The notes beneath the pieces were generated by a model. That model did no database searches. It had not been told where the DNA came from and worked only from the letters and a program-made list of their open reading frames with translations. Of a DNA stretch of 64,000 bases, positions 51,726 through 60,533 are shown piece after piece. How positions within the stretch are numbered: position 1 is the first letter of the stretch; every line of letters starts with the position of its first letter. The DNA is from Anaerolineae bacterium. Lineage in GTDB: Bacteria; Chloroflexota; Anaerolineae; Aggregatilineales; Phototrophicaceae. The stretch spans positions 1,178,001-1,242,000 of the forward strand of contig JAJEBY010000016.1 of NCBI GenBank assembly GCA_022822305.1, written 5' to 3'. Position numbers and translations under genes: made by a program.

Positions 51726-52253
51726 ATGCGCAAGTGGATCGTAATGGGCTGCGCGGTCGCCTTGACCGCCGGGGTCGATCGCGTCGGCAAGCTATGGGTC
51801 GTTAGCAATCTAGAGCCCTACCAGAGCATCCAGCCGATTCCTGTATTGGCGCCATTGTTTCAGCTTACGCGCAGCAGCAATACCGGCGCGGCTTTCGGGA
51901 TTCTGCCGATGGCGGGCAATTTATTCTTGCTGCTCGCATTTGTCATCATAGCGGCGATGTTATGGTACTTTCGCAGCGTCCCGGCGCGGGCGCTTTTTCT
52001 GCCGGTTTGCATAGGCCTGGTGATTGGCGGCGCCGTTGGCAATGTCATCGATCGTTTGACCTGGGGACATGTCGTTGACTTCATCCATTATCAGATACCC
52101 AATCTCGTCTCCAACGTCAGCAATCTTGCGGATCACGCGATCGTCTTGGGCGCGCTGCTGATGGCTGGGGAAAGCATCTGGAGAGAGCGGCGGAAAGATT
52201 CAACGGATCGCACACAATCCGTCACGGAATCCGAAGGGGTCGAATCCTTCTAG
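51726..52253 (+). CDS. lspA: lipoprotein signal peptidase (signal peptidase II)
   Basis: A 175-residue membrane aspartyl protease that cuts prolipoprotein signal peptides. It has four hydrophobic segments. Catalytic aspartates are in GHVVDFI (Asp118) and NLADHAI (Asp136), with NTGAAFGI and GGAVGNVIDRL as the other conserved blocks. The ATG at 51726 is preceded by GGAGGG about 12 bases upstream; the longer in-frame reading is not supported. A C-terminal charged tail of about 30 residues follows the last helix. Lipoproteins in this window (cytochrome c, NAGPA-like) are likely clients. Confidence 0.93.
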   Translation: MRKWIVMGCAVALTAGVDRVGKLWVVSNLEPYQSIQPIPVLAPLFQLTRSSNTGAAFGILPMAGNLFLLLAFVIIAAMLWYFRSVPARALFLPVCIGLVIGGAVGNVIDRLTWGHVVDFIHYQIPNLVSNVSNLADHAIVLGALLMAGESIWRERRKDSTDRTQSVTESEGVESF

Positions 52254-52311
52254 CCATTTGATTTGCAGACGATTCTCGGATCTACGCCACGAAGCCGCTT
52301 TGGCTCTATGA

Positions 52312-52827
52312 TCAGATGCGTTTTTCAAGTTCGATTTCGTCGCGAATCGTGATGCCGTCAAGGCCGGTGATAGGGATTTGCGGTTTGATGCGGCGGGCGT
52401 CGGCGATGGCGTTGCGATGCACGGTTACCAGTTCATAACCGCGCTTCTGCCAGAATTTCAAGGCGGCCAGATTATCGTTGGTGGTTATCAGCCACAACCG
52501 TTCCAGCCCCGCTTCGCGCGCCCAATTTTCGACCGCCTCGACCAAGGCAGTACCGACGCCCATGGATTCAAAGAGGCTGTTCAGGGTAGTGATTTCGCAT
52601 TCCTTGTCGCCGACGTGAACCGTTATCAATCCGATTTTCTCGGCTGATTCATCATCCTCGTCCGTCAAAGTTTCACAAGCCTTTTCCGCCATGAATCCAG
52701 GCAGCAGGTGCCCGTATACAGCCTTGCCGCGGGAGACGATCTGCGTCGTTCCCCAGCGCTCGTCCAGAAAGTGCGCGACCCATTCGCGGTCGGATCGCTG
52801 CAACGGGCGGATATTGAAATCGGTCAT
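52312..52827 (-). CDS. GNAT family N-acetyltransferase
   Basis: A 171-residue acetyltransferase. The CoA-binding stretch is FESMGVGTALVEAVENWA, and ITTNDNLAALKFWQKRGYELV is the motif B region. An unusual Asp/Glu-rich segment (LTDEDDESAEKIG) sits before the central strand. The substrate is unknown. It converges with lspA (58 bases between stops). Confidence 0.87.
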   Translation of the reverse strand: MTDFNIRPLQRSDREWVAHFLDERWGTTQIVSRGKAVYGHLLPGFMAEKACETLTDEDDESAEKIGLITVHVGDKECEITTLNSLFESMGVGTALVEAVENWAREAGLERLWLITTNDNLAALKFWQKRGYELVTVHRNAIADARRIKPQIPITGLDGITIRDEIELEKRI

Positions 52828-52864
52828 CTGAAATGCACCTGCATCGATTCCGTAGTCGGGTTCA

Positions 52865-52893
52865 ATTATAACCAGTTCTCCCTAACTTGGAAA
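52865..52893 (-). promoter_or_regulatory. promoter of the GNAT gene at 52312-52827
   Basis: On the minus strand TTTCCA (52893-52888), a 17-base spacer and a perfect TATAAT (52870-52865) lie 38 bases before the ATG. Confidence 0.5.
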
Positions 52894-52944
52894 ATCAGGC
52901 GACGGCAACATCGGTCGGCCGGGCAATGGCGACACTCGAAACAG

Positions 52945-54156
52945 CTAGGCTTTGGACGCCTGCGCGAGTTCCGTCAAGGCAAAGTCGTAGGGAGTCTTGC
53001 TGACGTATACGACCTGGATCAACTCCAGACCTATGTCCTGCTTTGGGAAAAGCAAGGCGCCTGTCGTGTCATCGAGTGATGTGACGTGTCGCAGCTCGCC
53101 GCCCGTCGTTACTGCCAGCAAGCCGTCGGGCGTGCCATGAACTTCGCGAACATCATTTGGCAAAAGCACAAGCCCGCCTCCCGTCTCCGGTTCCGCTAGC
53201 GAGAGAATCTGCCAACCGACCGTCACGCCTTCTTCTCCGCTCTCAGTGAATACGGCGATCCATTCGCCGCCCTTCGCCCATAGCGGCACACTGAGGAAGC
53301 GTTCACTATCGAAATAGACGGTCTCAATTTCAGCGTTCGAACTGGTCGGAGACAGAGTGCCGATGGCGTTGTCGGAAGAGACGACCGCGGTGAAGGGGAT
53401 GAATGGCAGCTCACCAAATTGAAACGCGAACACCTCCAGTTCGGTGAGCGCGTTGAAATCTGCGGACGCGCGCTCTAGAGGGCTCGTCCGCAACAGCGCC
53501 GAGCCAACAGCGCCGGGCGCCCATGAAAATGCGGGTACGGTCGGTGGAATCTGCCCGGACTTGGGCCAGAGCTGAATATGGATTCTGTCTTGCTCGGGAT
53601 CGTCCAACGTTTGGTAGCGCCGAACCCGCGCGTAGCTTGGGGCGGTCCCAAACTGGCCGGCCACGGCGCTGCTATCGAGGAAGGCCAGCGGCAATCCACC
53701 CGCCAGATCGAAAGTTATGATCTGCCAGGTTTCATCGTCGGCATCCGCCGCGACAAAGGCCGCTGCGGCGCGCGTTCCGTCGGCGTTCGTGGCCAAGACC
53801 GCGCCCGGGTGAATCTCTATGCCAGGCTGGGCGGTCAGCGTACCCGTGAATCCGCCTTCTTGCAGATCATAAATGCCCAGAGCTTGGTTGCCGGCATTGG
53901 TATCGCCGGCCAGCAGCAGGTAGCGCCCGTCACGAGAGATGTTCACACGGACTGCCGCTTCGGCCGCCTCTTGATCGAGCTGCGGTCTGGACAATACGGC
54001 GATGGCGCCGTCGCGGTTCACCCAATAAAACGCGTCCTGGCCGCGCGCCCAAATGACGGCATACCAATCGGCCGAGGGCAAGGCTATCGCAGCGGCAGTT
54101 CCGGCAGACAGCATTAACGCGATTGCGATTAACATACAAATGTGGAGACGTCTCAT
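52945..54156 (-). CDS. secreted beta-propeller-like protein of unknown function
   Basis: A 403-residue exported protein. A signal peptide (CMLIAIALMLSAGTAAA, cleavage near AAA/IALPS) is followed by a series of propeller-like repeats: AFYWVNRDGAIAVL, VNISRDGRYLLLAGD, ALGIYDLQ, VLATNADGTRAAAAFV, WIAVFTE and EIETVYFDSER. These fit TolB/WD40-type blades, about six or seven. No membrane anchor or catalytic motif is visible. GGGAGAG precedes the ATG at 54156; the TTG at 54168 is not needed. Chloroflexota carry many such propeller proteins of unknown role. Confidence 0.75.
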   Translation of the reverse strand: MRRLHICMLIAIALMLSAGTAAAIALPSADWYAVIWARGQDAFYWVNRDGAIAVLSRPQLDQEAAEAAVRVNISRDGRYLLLAGDTNAGNQALGIYDLQEGGFTGTLTAQPGIEIHPGAVLATNADGTRAAAAFVAADADDETWQIITFDLAGGLPLAFLDSSAVAGQFGTAPSYARVRRYQTLDDPEQDRIHIQLWPKSGQIPPTVPAFSWAPGAVGSALLRTSPLERASADFNALTELEVFAFQFGELPFIPFTAVVSSDNAIGTLSPTSSNAEIETVYFDSERFLSVPLWAKGGEWIAVFTESGEEGVTVGWQILSLAEPETGGGLVLLPNDVREVHGTPDGLLAVTTGGELRHVTSLDDTTGALLFPKQDIGLELIQVVYVSKTPYDFALTELAQASKA

Positions 54157-54419
54157 GCGCTCTCCCAAAATTGATTGACCGCCGGTGCGCTAGCTGGAAG
54201 GCAATCTTACCGATCGAGTTCACCGACTTTGCAGCCGGCGAATGCCGCAGCCTTGACAAGCTCCAATCATATTTTGATTCCGAGGAGACGCAAGCGACTA
54301 GCGGCAGCAATTGCGTCGCGGCAACATCGAAAGCAGGCGACCGAGCCTGAAACAGAAGGTCCGGGATTCATCAGCTGAGTATCAAGAGCGCTGCGGCAAA
54401 TGTCTTGAACATGCGCTCA

Positions 54420-55319
54420 TTACGAGAACAGCAACGCGATACCGGCAATCGCCAGCAGCGAGCCCATTATCGCGCGCGGGCCAATCCGCTCCTTGAAGAC
54501 CACGAGTCCGATCGGAATCAGAATTATTGGCGTGGTACTGGACAAGGTTGAGGATACGCCGACGCTGATATATTGCAGTGACAGCAGGACCAGCGATGTG
54601 CCGATAACGGGCCCGGTCAATGAGCCGACAGCCAGAAGCGCCAGAGCGCGCCACGCGCGCGGAATTGAGCGGAGGTCGCCCAGCAACTGGCCGCGCGCGG
54701 CCATGTAGAACCAGAGTACGCCGACGCCGACGAGCGTGCGGATCAGGCCGGCGCTCATCGGATGGAAGCCGTCGCTCACGCCTTCCGACATCATCACATA
54801 GGCGACGGCTTGACCGAAGGCGCCGCCAACCGCCAATGCCAGTCCTCTGCGAAAATCGGCCGCGCTGAGATTCACCTGATATGTCTTGCCGTCCGCAACT
54901 ACCCAGGCAATTCCGAAAGTCACCAGCGCGATCCCAGCGATGGCGATAGGCGACAAGGCCTGTCCGATGAGCAGCCAAGCCAGCAGCGCGCCAAATACGG
55001 GCGTGAAGGATACGATGAGCATGGTCAAGCGCGGACCGATAAACTGGAAGGCCCGCAGCAGCATTACTGACGAAATCACGTATCCAATCAGGCTCGATCC
55101 GCCCAATAGCCACCAATGGTCAAGCGAGGCGTCAGACGGGAACACTTCTCCAACCAGCGCCAAATGGAATGGCAAGAGAAACAGAAATGACAGCAGCATG
55201 CTCACGGTCATGGTGAAGGTAGCGCTGAATTTGCGTCCCGCGAATGTGAAGGTTGTGGTCGCGAGGCTGAAACAGAGGGCTGCCAGTAGCGCCGAGAGCT
55301 CGCCCAGATTAATGTCCAA
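54420..55319 (-). CDS. EamA/DMT family transporter
   Basis: A 299-residue membrane protein with ten hydrophobic segments arranged as two five-helix EamA repeats (DMT superfamily), with short loops. The second repeat reads LAVGSLTGPVIGTSLVLLSL and ends with EERI-type KERIGPRAIMGSLLA, a family mark. Such carriers export amino acids or metabolites. It lies 102 bases from the GH13 gene end, on the same strand, but with no sign of an operon. A 260-base stretch upstream of the propeller gene and downstream of this one (54157-54419) shows nothing recognisable. Confidence 0.9.
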   Translation of the reverse strand: MDINLGELSALLAALCFSLATTTFTFAGRKFSATFTMTVSMLLSFLFLLPFHLALVGEVFPSDASLDHWWLLGGSSLIGYVISSVMLLRAFQFIGPRLTMLIVSFTPVFGALLAWLLIGQALSPIAIAGIALVTFGIAWVVADGKTYQVNLSAADFRRGLALAVGGAFGQAVAYVMMSEGVSDGFHPMSAGLIRTLVGVGVLWFYMAARGQLLGDLRSIPRAWRALALLAVGSLTGPVIGTSLVLLSLQYISVGVSSTLSSTTPIILIPIGLVVFKERIGPRAIMGSLLAIAGIALLFS

Positions 55320-55421
55320 AGTCGGTTACGCTATCACGATGAGCTGACGTCGTCGCATTGTAAATGCCTGCCGACGGGCTTGCAATGCCAGTCGCCGCTA
55401 CGGGAAAGATAGGGCGTCAAA

Positions 55422-57116
55422 TTAGTCTTCGCTCACGAATTCAATGACGAGCATACTTTGCGGCGGGAGCTGCGGCAGAGGAGCGTAGTCCTGGAAACCG
55501 CCGGATTGATTGACCGCGGGCAGCGCGATCGCGCCGTCGCCGAATATCAAGCGGGCGTGGTCAAAGTCCAGATCGCTATCGTCCAAACTGAGTCCGTAGT
55601 CACTGACGGGTTCATCGTCGAGATTGATGACGACGAGCAAGGTCTGCTGCGAGTGTTGGCGCAGGAAGGCGTAAACGCCGCGGACATCACTATCCACTGC
55701 GGTGAGATCCCCTTGGCGCAGCGCCGGATTGTGGTTGCGCAGGTGGATCAGATTGCGATAGTGGCTAAGCAGTGATTCAGAATCGTCTCGCTGATCAGCG
55801 ACGTTGGCGGCGGTCAGGTTGTCGGTATCCTGCAAGGCTTCCCACAGATCGTTCCCGTCAGTGAAGCCGGCGGATGGACTGTTCTCCCACTGCATGGGTG
55901 TGCGGATGCGTTCATCGGGCTTGGTACCGGACATGCCGATTTCTTCCCCATAATAGAGAAACGGTACGCCCGGCCCGGTGAGCAGAAGCGATGCGGCGAC
56001 CTTGTTGCGGCCGACATCATGCAATAGCTGATTGGACAAGCGAATTTGGTCGTGATTGGTCAGGAAGGTAGCGAACTGATTGAAGGGATAGTCGCGCATG
56101 GCGTTTCGATGCGCTCGAGCGATATCGCGTTTGTTGCCGCTCTGGGCAGCGCCGATCATCTCTTCGGAGAGTTTGAAATCAAAACCGATATCGATGGCCC
56201 GCTCGTTGATGTAACGCGAGACGATGAAGGATGGCCCGTTGAAGATCTCGCCGACCGTGAAACTGTTGGGCTTGATCGATTCCAGATGCGCTTCGTATTG
56301 CGTCAGCCATTGGCGGCTCTCCGGCGTGTTATCTTGTATTTCGTCCAACTCGATGAGATGTTTGATCGCATCCAGCCGGAAGCCATCGACGCCGATGTCG
56401 CGCAACCAGAATGCGGCGATATCGTACATTTCCCGCGTGACCGCCGGGTTGAGGAAATTGAAATCGGGCATGCCATCCCAAAACACGCCGTAGTAATAGC
56501 GATCGCCCGCCTGATGCCAGGCTGGAGCGCCCCAGGGGCCGGCATAACCCGGGTGTTCATCCGCCCAGATATACCAGTCGTCGTATCGCTCGTCTTCAGT
56601 GCGGGAGGCGATGAACCAGGGATGACGACTTGACGAGTGATTGATCACCATATCGACGATCACGGCGATGCCGCGCTCGCGCGCCGCCTGAATCAGGCGC
56701 CGCATGTCATCCATAGTGCCGTAATCGGATTCGACCGCGTAATAGTCGGTCACATCGTAACCGTGATAGCTGTGCGCTTCGGCAGGCGGCATCAGCCAAA
56801 TGCCGGTGACGCCGAGGTCATTGGTGGTTTCGGGATCGCCATCGTTGAGGTAGTCCAGGCGGTTAATGACGCCTTGCAGGTCGCCGATGCCATCGCCGTC
56901 GCTGTCGCGAAAACTGCGAATGAAGATCTCGTAGAATACGCGATCGTTCCACCAATTTGGCGTCATCGCGCGTGAATCTTGATTTTGGGGCTGTGCGAAC
57001 GCAGCGCCCAGGGCGAGGGATAGGATGGCGAAGGCAGCGGCAACCTTTGCGATTGTCCGCCATTGTAGATTACTCGGCCCGGGCAGCAGGCGGTTAAGCG
57101 CAGAGAAGTGGCGCAT
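55422..57116 (-). CDS. secreted GH13 alpha-glucosidase/amylase family enzyme
   Basis: A 564-residue exported glycoside hydrolase family 13 enzyme, cleaving alpha-glucosidic bonds outside the cell. The signal peptide runs to about residue 41 (AFA/QPQN). Region I is in VDMVINHSS, the nucleophile Asp249 in FRLDAIKH, the acid/base Glu290 in VGEIFNG, and the last catalytic Asp356 in LTNHDQIR. The WWNDRVFYEIFIRSF start and QMPW-like region favour the oligo-1,6-glucosidase/trehalose-synthase-like subfamily. The ATG at 57116 follows AAGGACG; three upstream starts lack this. The TPR-protein gene ends 27 bases before it on the same strand. Confidence 0.9.
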   Translation of the reverse strand: MRHFSALNRLLPGPSNLQWRTIAKVAAAFAILSLALGAAFAQPQNQDSRAMTPNWWNDRVFYEIFIRSFRDSDGDGIGDLQGVINRLDYLNDGDPETTNDLGVTGIWLMPPAEAHSYHGYDVTDYYAVESDYGTMDDMRRLIQAARERGIAVIVDMVINHSSSRHPWFIASRTEDERYDDWYIWADEHPGYAGPWGAPAWHQAGDRYYYGVFWDGMPDFNFLNPAVTREMYDIAAFWLRDIGVDGFRLDAIKHLIELDEIQDNTPESRQWLTQYEAHLESIKPNSFTVGEIFNGPSFIVSRYINERAIDIGFDFKLSEEMIGAAQSGNKRDIARAHRNAMRDYPFNQFATFLTNHDQIRLSNQLLHDVGRNKVAASLLLTGPGVPFLYYGEEIGMSGTKPDERIRTPMQWENSPSAGFTDGNDLWEALQDTDNLTAANVADQRDDSESLLSHYRNLIHLRNHNPALRQGDLTAVDSDVRGVYAFLRQHSQQTLLVVINLDDEPVSDYGLSLDDSDLDFDHARLIFGDGAIALPAVNQSGGFQDYAPLPQLPPQSMLVIEFVSED

Positions 57117-57142
57117 GAGCTCGTCCTTCATGTAGATGCTTG

Positions 57143-57685
57143 TCATAGCGAACGCGACGCGCGCGTCGATTCTTCCTTGAGCAGTTTTTCGAATTCGCGG
57201 ATCCAGGCCTGGCATCTTTCCGCGCGATCATCATTGGCTTTGGCGAAGTTTGCCTTAGCCGCCCGCATCCAACGCTCGGCGTGAGCGTTTTCACCTTGCC
57301 GATGTCGGACCAGCGCCAAATAGAATTGGGTTTCCGGTCGCTCGGGTTGAGCCGCCAGGGCATCGAGGAAGTAGCCGGCTGCCGACTCCCATTGCTTTTC
57401 TCGATAGGCCAGCATGCCCTTGCCGTAGTTCGCCAGCATTTCGTAGGGATTAGCGTCCAAAGCAGCATCAAAGGCGGCTTGCGCCACGGGAGTAGCATCG
57501 CCTTGCAAGTGAATCCAGCCCAGCATCGCCTGATACTCGGCGTGATGAGGCAGCAGTTCGATAGCCGATTCGATATGCTCTTGAGCGTCTCGGAGACGCC
57601 GCGCTTGATAGGCGCTTAGAGACTGGGCGTAGTGTTCGTCCGCGGCGACCCGTGACGCGCCCAGGCGCCCTGCCAATTTCGTCAT
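57143..57685 (-). CDS. tetratricopeptide repeat protein
   Basis: A 180-residue helical protein built of about four TPR units (YAQSLSAYQARRLRDAQEHI, YQAMLGWIHLQGDATPVAQA, NYGKGMLAYREKQWESAAGY, TQFYLALVRHRQGENAHAER) with the usual A-x-x-x-[YL] pattern. No signal peptide, so it is cytoplasmic. It probably acts as an interaction scaffold. The GH13 gene follows after 27 bases, and the RDD gene lies 43 bases upstream. Confidence 0.82.
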   Translation of the reverse strand: MTKLAGRLGASRVAADEHYAQSLSAYQARRLRDAQEHIESAIELLPHHAEYQAMLGWIHLQGDATPVAQAAFDAALDANPYEMLANYGKGMLAYREKQWESAAGYFLDALAAQPERPETQFYLALVRHRQGENAHAERWMRAAKANFAKANDDRAERCQAWIREFEKLLKEESTRASRSL

Positions 57686-57728
57686 ATCTTGTCACTGGGC
57701 GACAGACTCGCCAAAATGCTACGCGCTA

Positions 57729-58202
57729 CTAGAGCAAGACTTCAACAGTTTTGCGCTGTTTGTCGCTGCGCACGACATAGGTGCGGGCCATGATATCGTG
57801 CCAGGCTTGATTTTTGGCGTTGAAGAGCGCCCAGATGAAACCGAGGCCGAAGAGCATCGCGCTGACGTTGTAGCCGATAGCGCGAATCACGGCATCGACA
57901 TCGCTGATGGCGCCACCGTCGGTTTTGATGACGCGGATGCCTAGCGCAAACTTGCCGGGCGTCTGTCCGTCGCGGCGTGTCCAGAAATACCAGTGATAGG
58001 CGACCGGTATCGCCAGCATTACAAACTGAAGCAACTGATGCGGTAGAGAGCGCCCTCCCGATGCCAAGACAAGGGCGGCGAGCATCATCGGCAGAAGCAG
58101 CAGGAAACTGTCAATGAGGTTGGCGGCAAGCCGCTCCACGAGTCCCGCCAGCTCGAACTCGCGCTCGGAGTTTCCGTGGTCGTTTTTCGGCTTCTCTTCC
58201 AT
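57729..58202 (-). CDS. RDD family membrane protein
   Basis: A 157-residue membrane protein with three hydrophobic segments and the RDD family pattern: RLAANLIDSFLLLLP (the Arg and Asp of the first helix) and YFWTRRDGQTPGKFALGIRV (the second Asp). Such proteins are proposed to be small transport or membrane-channel components. It starts the minus-strand RDD-TPR-GH13 run. Upstream, a -10-like TATACT near 58314-58319 could be its promoter. Confidence 0.9.
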   Translation of the reverse strand: MEEKPKNDHGNSEREFELAGLVERLAANLIDSFLLLLPMMLAALVLASGGRSLPHQLLQFVMLAIPVAYHWYFWTRRDGQTPGKFALGIRVIKTDGGAISDVDAVIRAIGYNVSAMLFGLGFIWALFNAKNQAWHDIMARTYVVRSDKQRKTVEVLL

Positions 58203-58407
58203 GCTTTGCCACTCCTGATTCTCGCGGCTGACACCTAGTACGCATTGAACATACGCGCGGATCTTGGGTGCTGCGCGCCGCTGCTTCTCGACCGTGTTTC
58301 AGATAAGTATAACGACTTTTCCTGCGGCTAGTGTAAGAGGACTGTAAATTCGGCCTAAGCACGGGTCTTCAGTTGCGCGCGAATGCGGTCGCCTGGCGCG
58401 ACCCGAA

Positions 58408-59433
58408 TCACTCGTGCAACGCATATAATATGGCGGGATTGGCATCGCGCTCATATTCTTCCAAATTGGCGATGCTCAGGTGGCCGTGCTGATACAGATA
58501 CTCGATATGCGCGCCGGCTTCTTCCAGCGCCAGCAATATGTGATAGTCCTTGACATCCGGGTACATGGCCGCCGAAATCTGGCTGATGGTCATGGGCGCG
58601 CCATTGTCTCGCATGATCTTGCGGATGCGGTCCAGCTTGCGGTTGTGGCTGGCGCGAATGGCGTGGACGCGGCCGTAAAGATCGTGGATGGGGTCTTCGT
58701 GTCCGCCCAGGGCCAACTCGATGCCCTCGTAGCGCAGTAATTTGCGCAGCGAATCGGCGTAATGATCCAGCCCCATATAATGGGTAATGCTCTCCGGCGA
58801 TTGATGGGGCGTGGCGCGGGAGAGGACGTGGTCGGCGCTGAGAAGCACATTGCCTAAACGAATGCACACTTGTCCCGGGCAATGACCGGGGGTGTGAATG
58901 AATTCCATGCCATCAATCACCTGTTCATCGGCGATATTCAAATCCACATCTATAGAAGTGAGATGTTTTTTGGCAAAGCCATACATTTCAAACAGCGTCT
59001 CGCGCAGCTCGGGCTGGATGCCGGCGCGATCGAAATATATGCCCAGCGCCTTGGTGGCGACAATCACCCGTTCTTCGTAATCGGTTAGTACTCGGCGATC
59101 CAGTTCGTGGATGCCGACCTCGGCATCGGCATGCTGCTTGACGAAAGCCAGGCCGCCGAAGTGATCAAGATGCCCATGCGTGATGATCACGCGACGGATG
59201 TCGCGCAAGCTGAATGATACGCCAAATCGATCTCGCAATTGCTGGAAGCCGTCGAGCAGATCATCGTTGCTGCTGCCCATGCCCGAACCCGTGTCAACCA
59301 AGGTCAAAACGCCGGCGCCATCCAAGACGTAGGCATGGCCAACAAATCCGTTAGGAAACAGCATCATCGATATGCGATAGATGTCGACGCCGCTGCTGCT
59401 TTTATAATGTTCCGCGGGCGGAAGAAGTATCAT
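58408..59433 (-). CDS. MBL-fold metallohydrolase with winged-helix C-terminus
   Basis: A 341-residue metallo-beta-lactamase fold hydrolase. The zinc motif is HGHLDH (His86-x-His-x-Asp-His91), with FIHTPGHCPGQVC and LLSADHVL supplying the further ligands. The C-terminal part (NRKLDRIRKIMRDNGAPMTISQISAAMY) is a helix-turn-helix-like domain as in LACTB2-type hydrolases. The ATG at 59433 starts at MILLPPAEHY, where AAGAGAG precedes it. The upstream reading (to 59568) would run into the antiporter gene. Probably acts on thioesters, nucleic acids or small esters; not decided. Confidence 0.85.
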   Translation of the reverse strand: MILLPPAEHYKSSSGVDIYRISMMLFPNGFVGHAYVLDGAGVLTLVDTGSGMGSSNDDLLDGFQQLRDRFGVSFSLRDIRRVIITHGHLDHFGGLAFVKQHADAEVGIHELDRRVLTDYEERVIVATKALGIYFDRAGIQPELRETLFEMYGFAKKHLTSIDVDLNIADEQVIDGMEFIHTPGHCPGQVCIRLGNVLLSADHVLSRATPHQSPESITHYMGLDHYADSLRKLLRYEGIELALGGHEDPIHDLYGRVHAIRASHNRKLDRIRKIMRDNGAPMTISQISAAMYPDVKDYHILLALEEAGAHIEYLYQHGHLSIANLEEYERDANPAILYALHE

Positions 59434-59500
59434 TGCGCGACTCTCTTGCCCAGCGATTTTGGGCGATAGCTCGTCGGTTTCGTCAAACTTGTCCGCGAAT

Positions 59501-60475
59501 TCATTGTAACAATCCCGGCAGTTCGCCTTTGAACAGGCTGTAAATGATAAAGGCAAGATAAGCGCCAAGGAAGATGGCGGAGTGCCGCCTGCCCAGCTTT
59601 TGCCGACGCATGAAGGGGAAGAGCATGATGGAAAAAGCGATCATGACAAGAAACTCCAACTGCACTTCCGACCGATCCACGGCTATGGGACGCAGAAAAG
59701 CCGTCACACCCAGGATCAGCAGCAGATTAGCGATGTTGGAGCCGACGATATTGCCGATAGCCAGATCAGTTTCTTTGTGGAAAGCGGCCGCCAACGCAGC
59801 CGCCAATTCCGGCAGCGAAGTGCCAAAGGCGACCAGCGTAATGGCGATCACCAGCTCGCTGACACCGATCTGCCGCGCCAGGTTCACCGCGCCTTCGACC
59901 ATCAAGCGCGAACCCAGCACCAGCGCGATGATGCCGATGCATAAGAAGACGAGCTCTTTCAATCGTTTGGCGCTGCGCGGTCTCGGCTCTCCATCGGACG
60001 AATGCAAGCTGCGGCGCGCGTCTTGTTCCTGTTTCGCCAGGTAGTAGAACATCGTATTGAAGCCGACGAAGGAAAAAAGCAGGATGACGCCGTCTACGCG
60101 GCTGAGCGCGCCATCCAGCGTGAGCAGATAGGTAAAGATTGTGAACAGAATCAGAATCGGAATCTCGCGCCGGAGCAGGATCGCCTTGATGCCGAGCGGC
60201 GTGATCAAACCGGTGGCGCCGAGGATAAGGCCGATGTTGGCGATGTTGGAACCGAGAACGTTGCCGATTGCGAGATCGCTCTTGCCCGCGAGCGCCGCTT
60301 GCACGCTGACCAGCAGTTCGGGCATGGACGTGCCGATGGCGACGATGGTCAATCCAATGATGAGAATGGATAGACCAAAGGAAAGCGCCAAGTTTGATGC
60401 GCCGCGCACCAGCCAGTTGCCGCCGTAAAACAGGCAAACCAGACCAACGACGAGCAATGCAAAGTTTTCGATCAT
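59501..60475 (-). CDS. calcium/sodium antiporter (CaCA family, YrbG type)
   Basis: A 324-residue cation exchanger with ten hydrophobic segments in two homologous halves. The alpha repeats are AIGTSMPELLVSVQAALAGK with GNVLGSNIANIGLIL in the first half and AFGTSLPELAAALAAAFHKE with GNIVGSNIANLLLIL in the second; these carry the conserved ion-binding Glu/Ser/Asn. A polar cytoplasmic loop (EQDARRSLHSSDGEPRPRSA) lies between. Length is standard for YrbG. It begins 58 bases after the S9-peptidase stop on the same strand and likely exports Ca2+ in exchange for Na+ or H+. Confidence 0.93.
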   Translation of the reverse strand: MIENFALLVVGLVCLFYGGNWLVRGASNLALSFGLSILIIGLTIVAIGTSMPELLVSVQAALAGKSDLAIGNVLGSNIANIGLILGATGLITPLGIKAILLRREIPILILFTIFTYLLTLDGALSRVDGVILLFSFVGFNTMFYYLAKQEQDARRSLHSSDGEPRPRSAKRLKELVFLCIGIIALVLGSRLMVEGAVNLARQIGVSELVIAITLVAFGTSLPELAAALAAAFHKETDLAIGNIVGSNIANLLLILGVTAFLRPIAVDRSEVQLEFLVMIAFSIMLFPFMRRQKLGRRHSAIFLGAYLAFIIYSLFKGELPGLLQ

Positions 60476-60533
60476 TAGGACTGATTCACGGCTCTCTGCT
60501 CGTTACGATGCATCGCCCCAAGGGTGGGCGCGC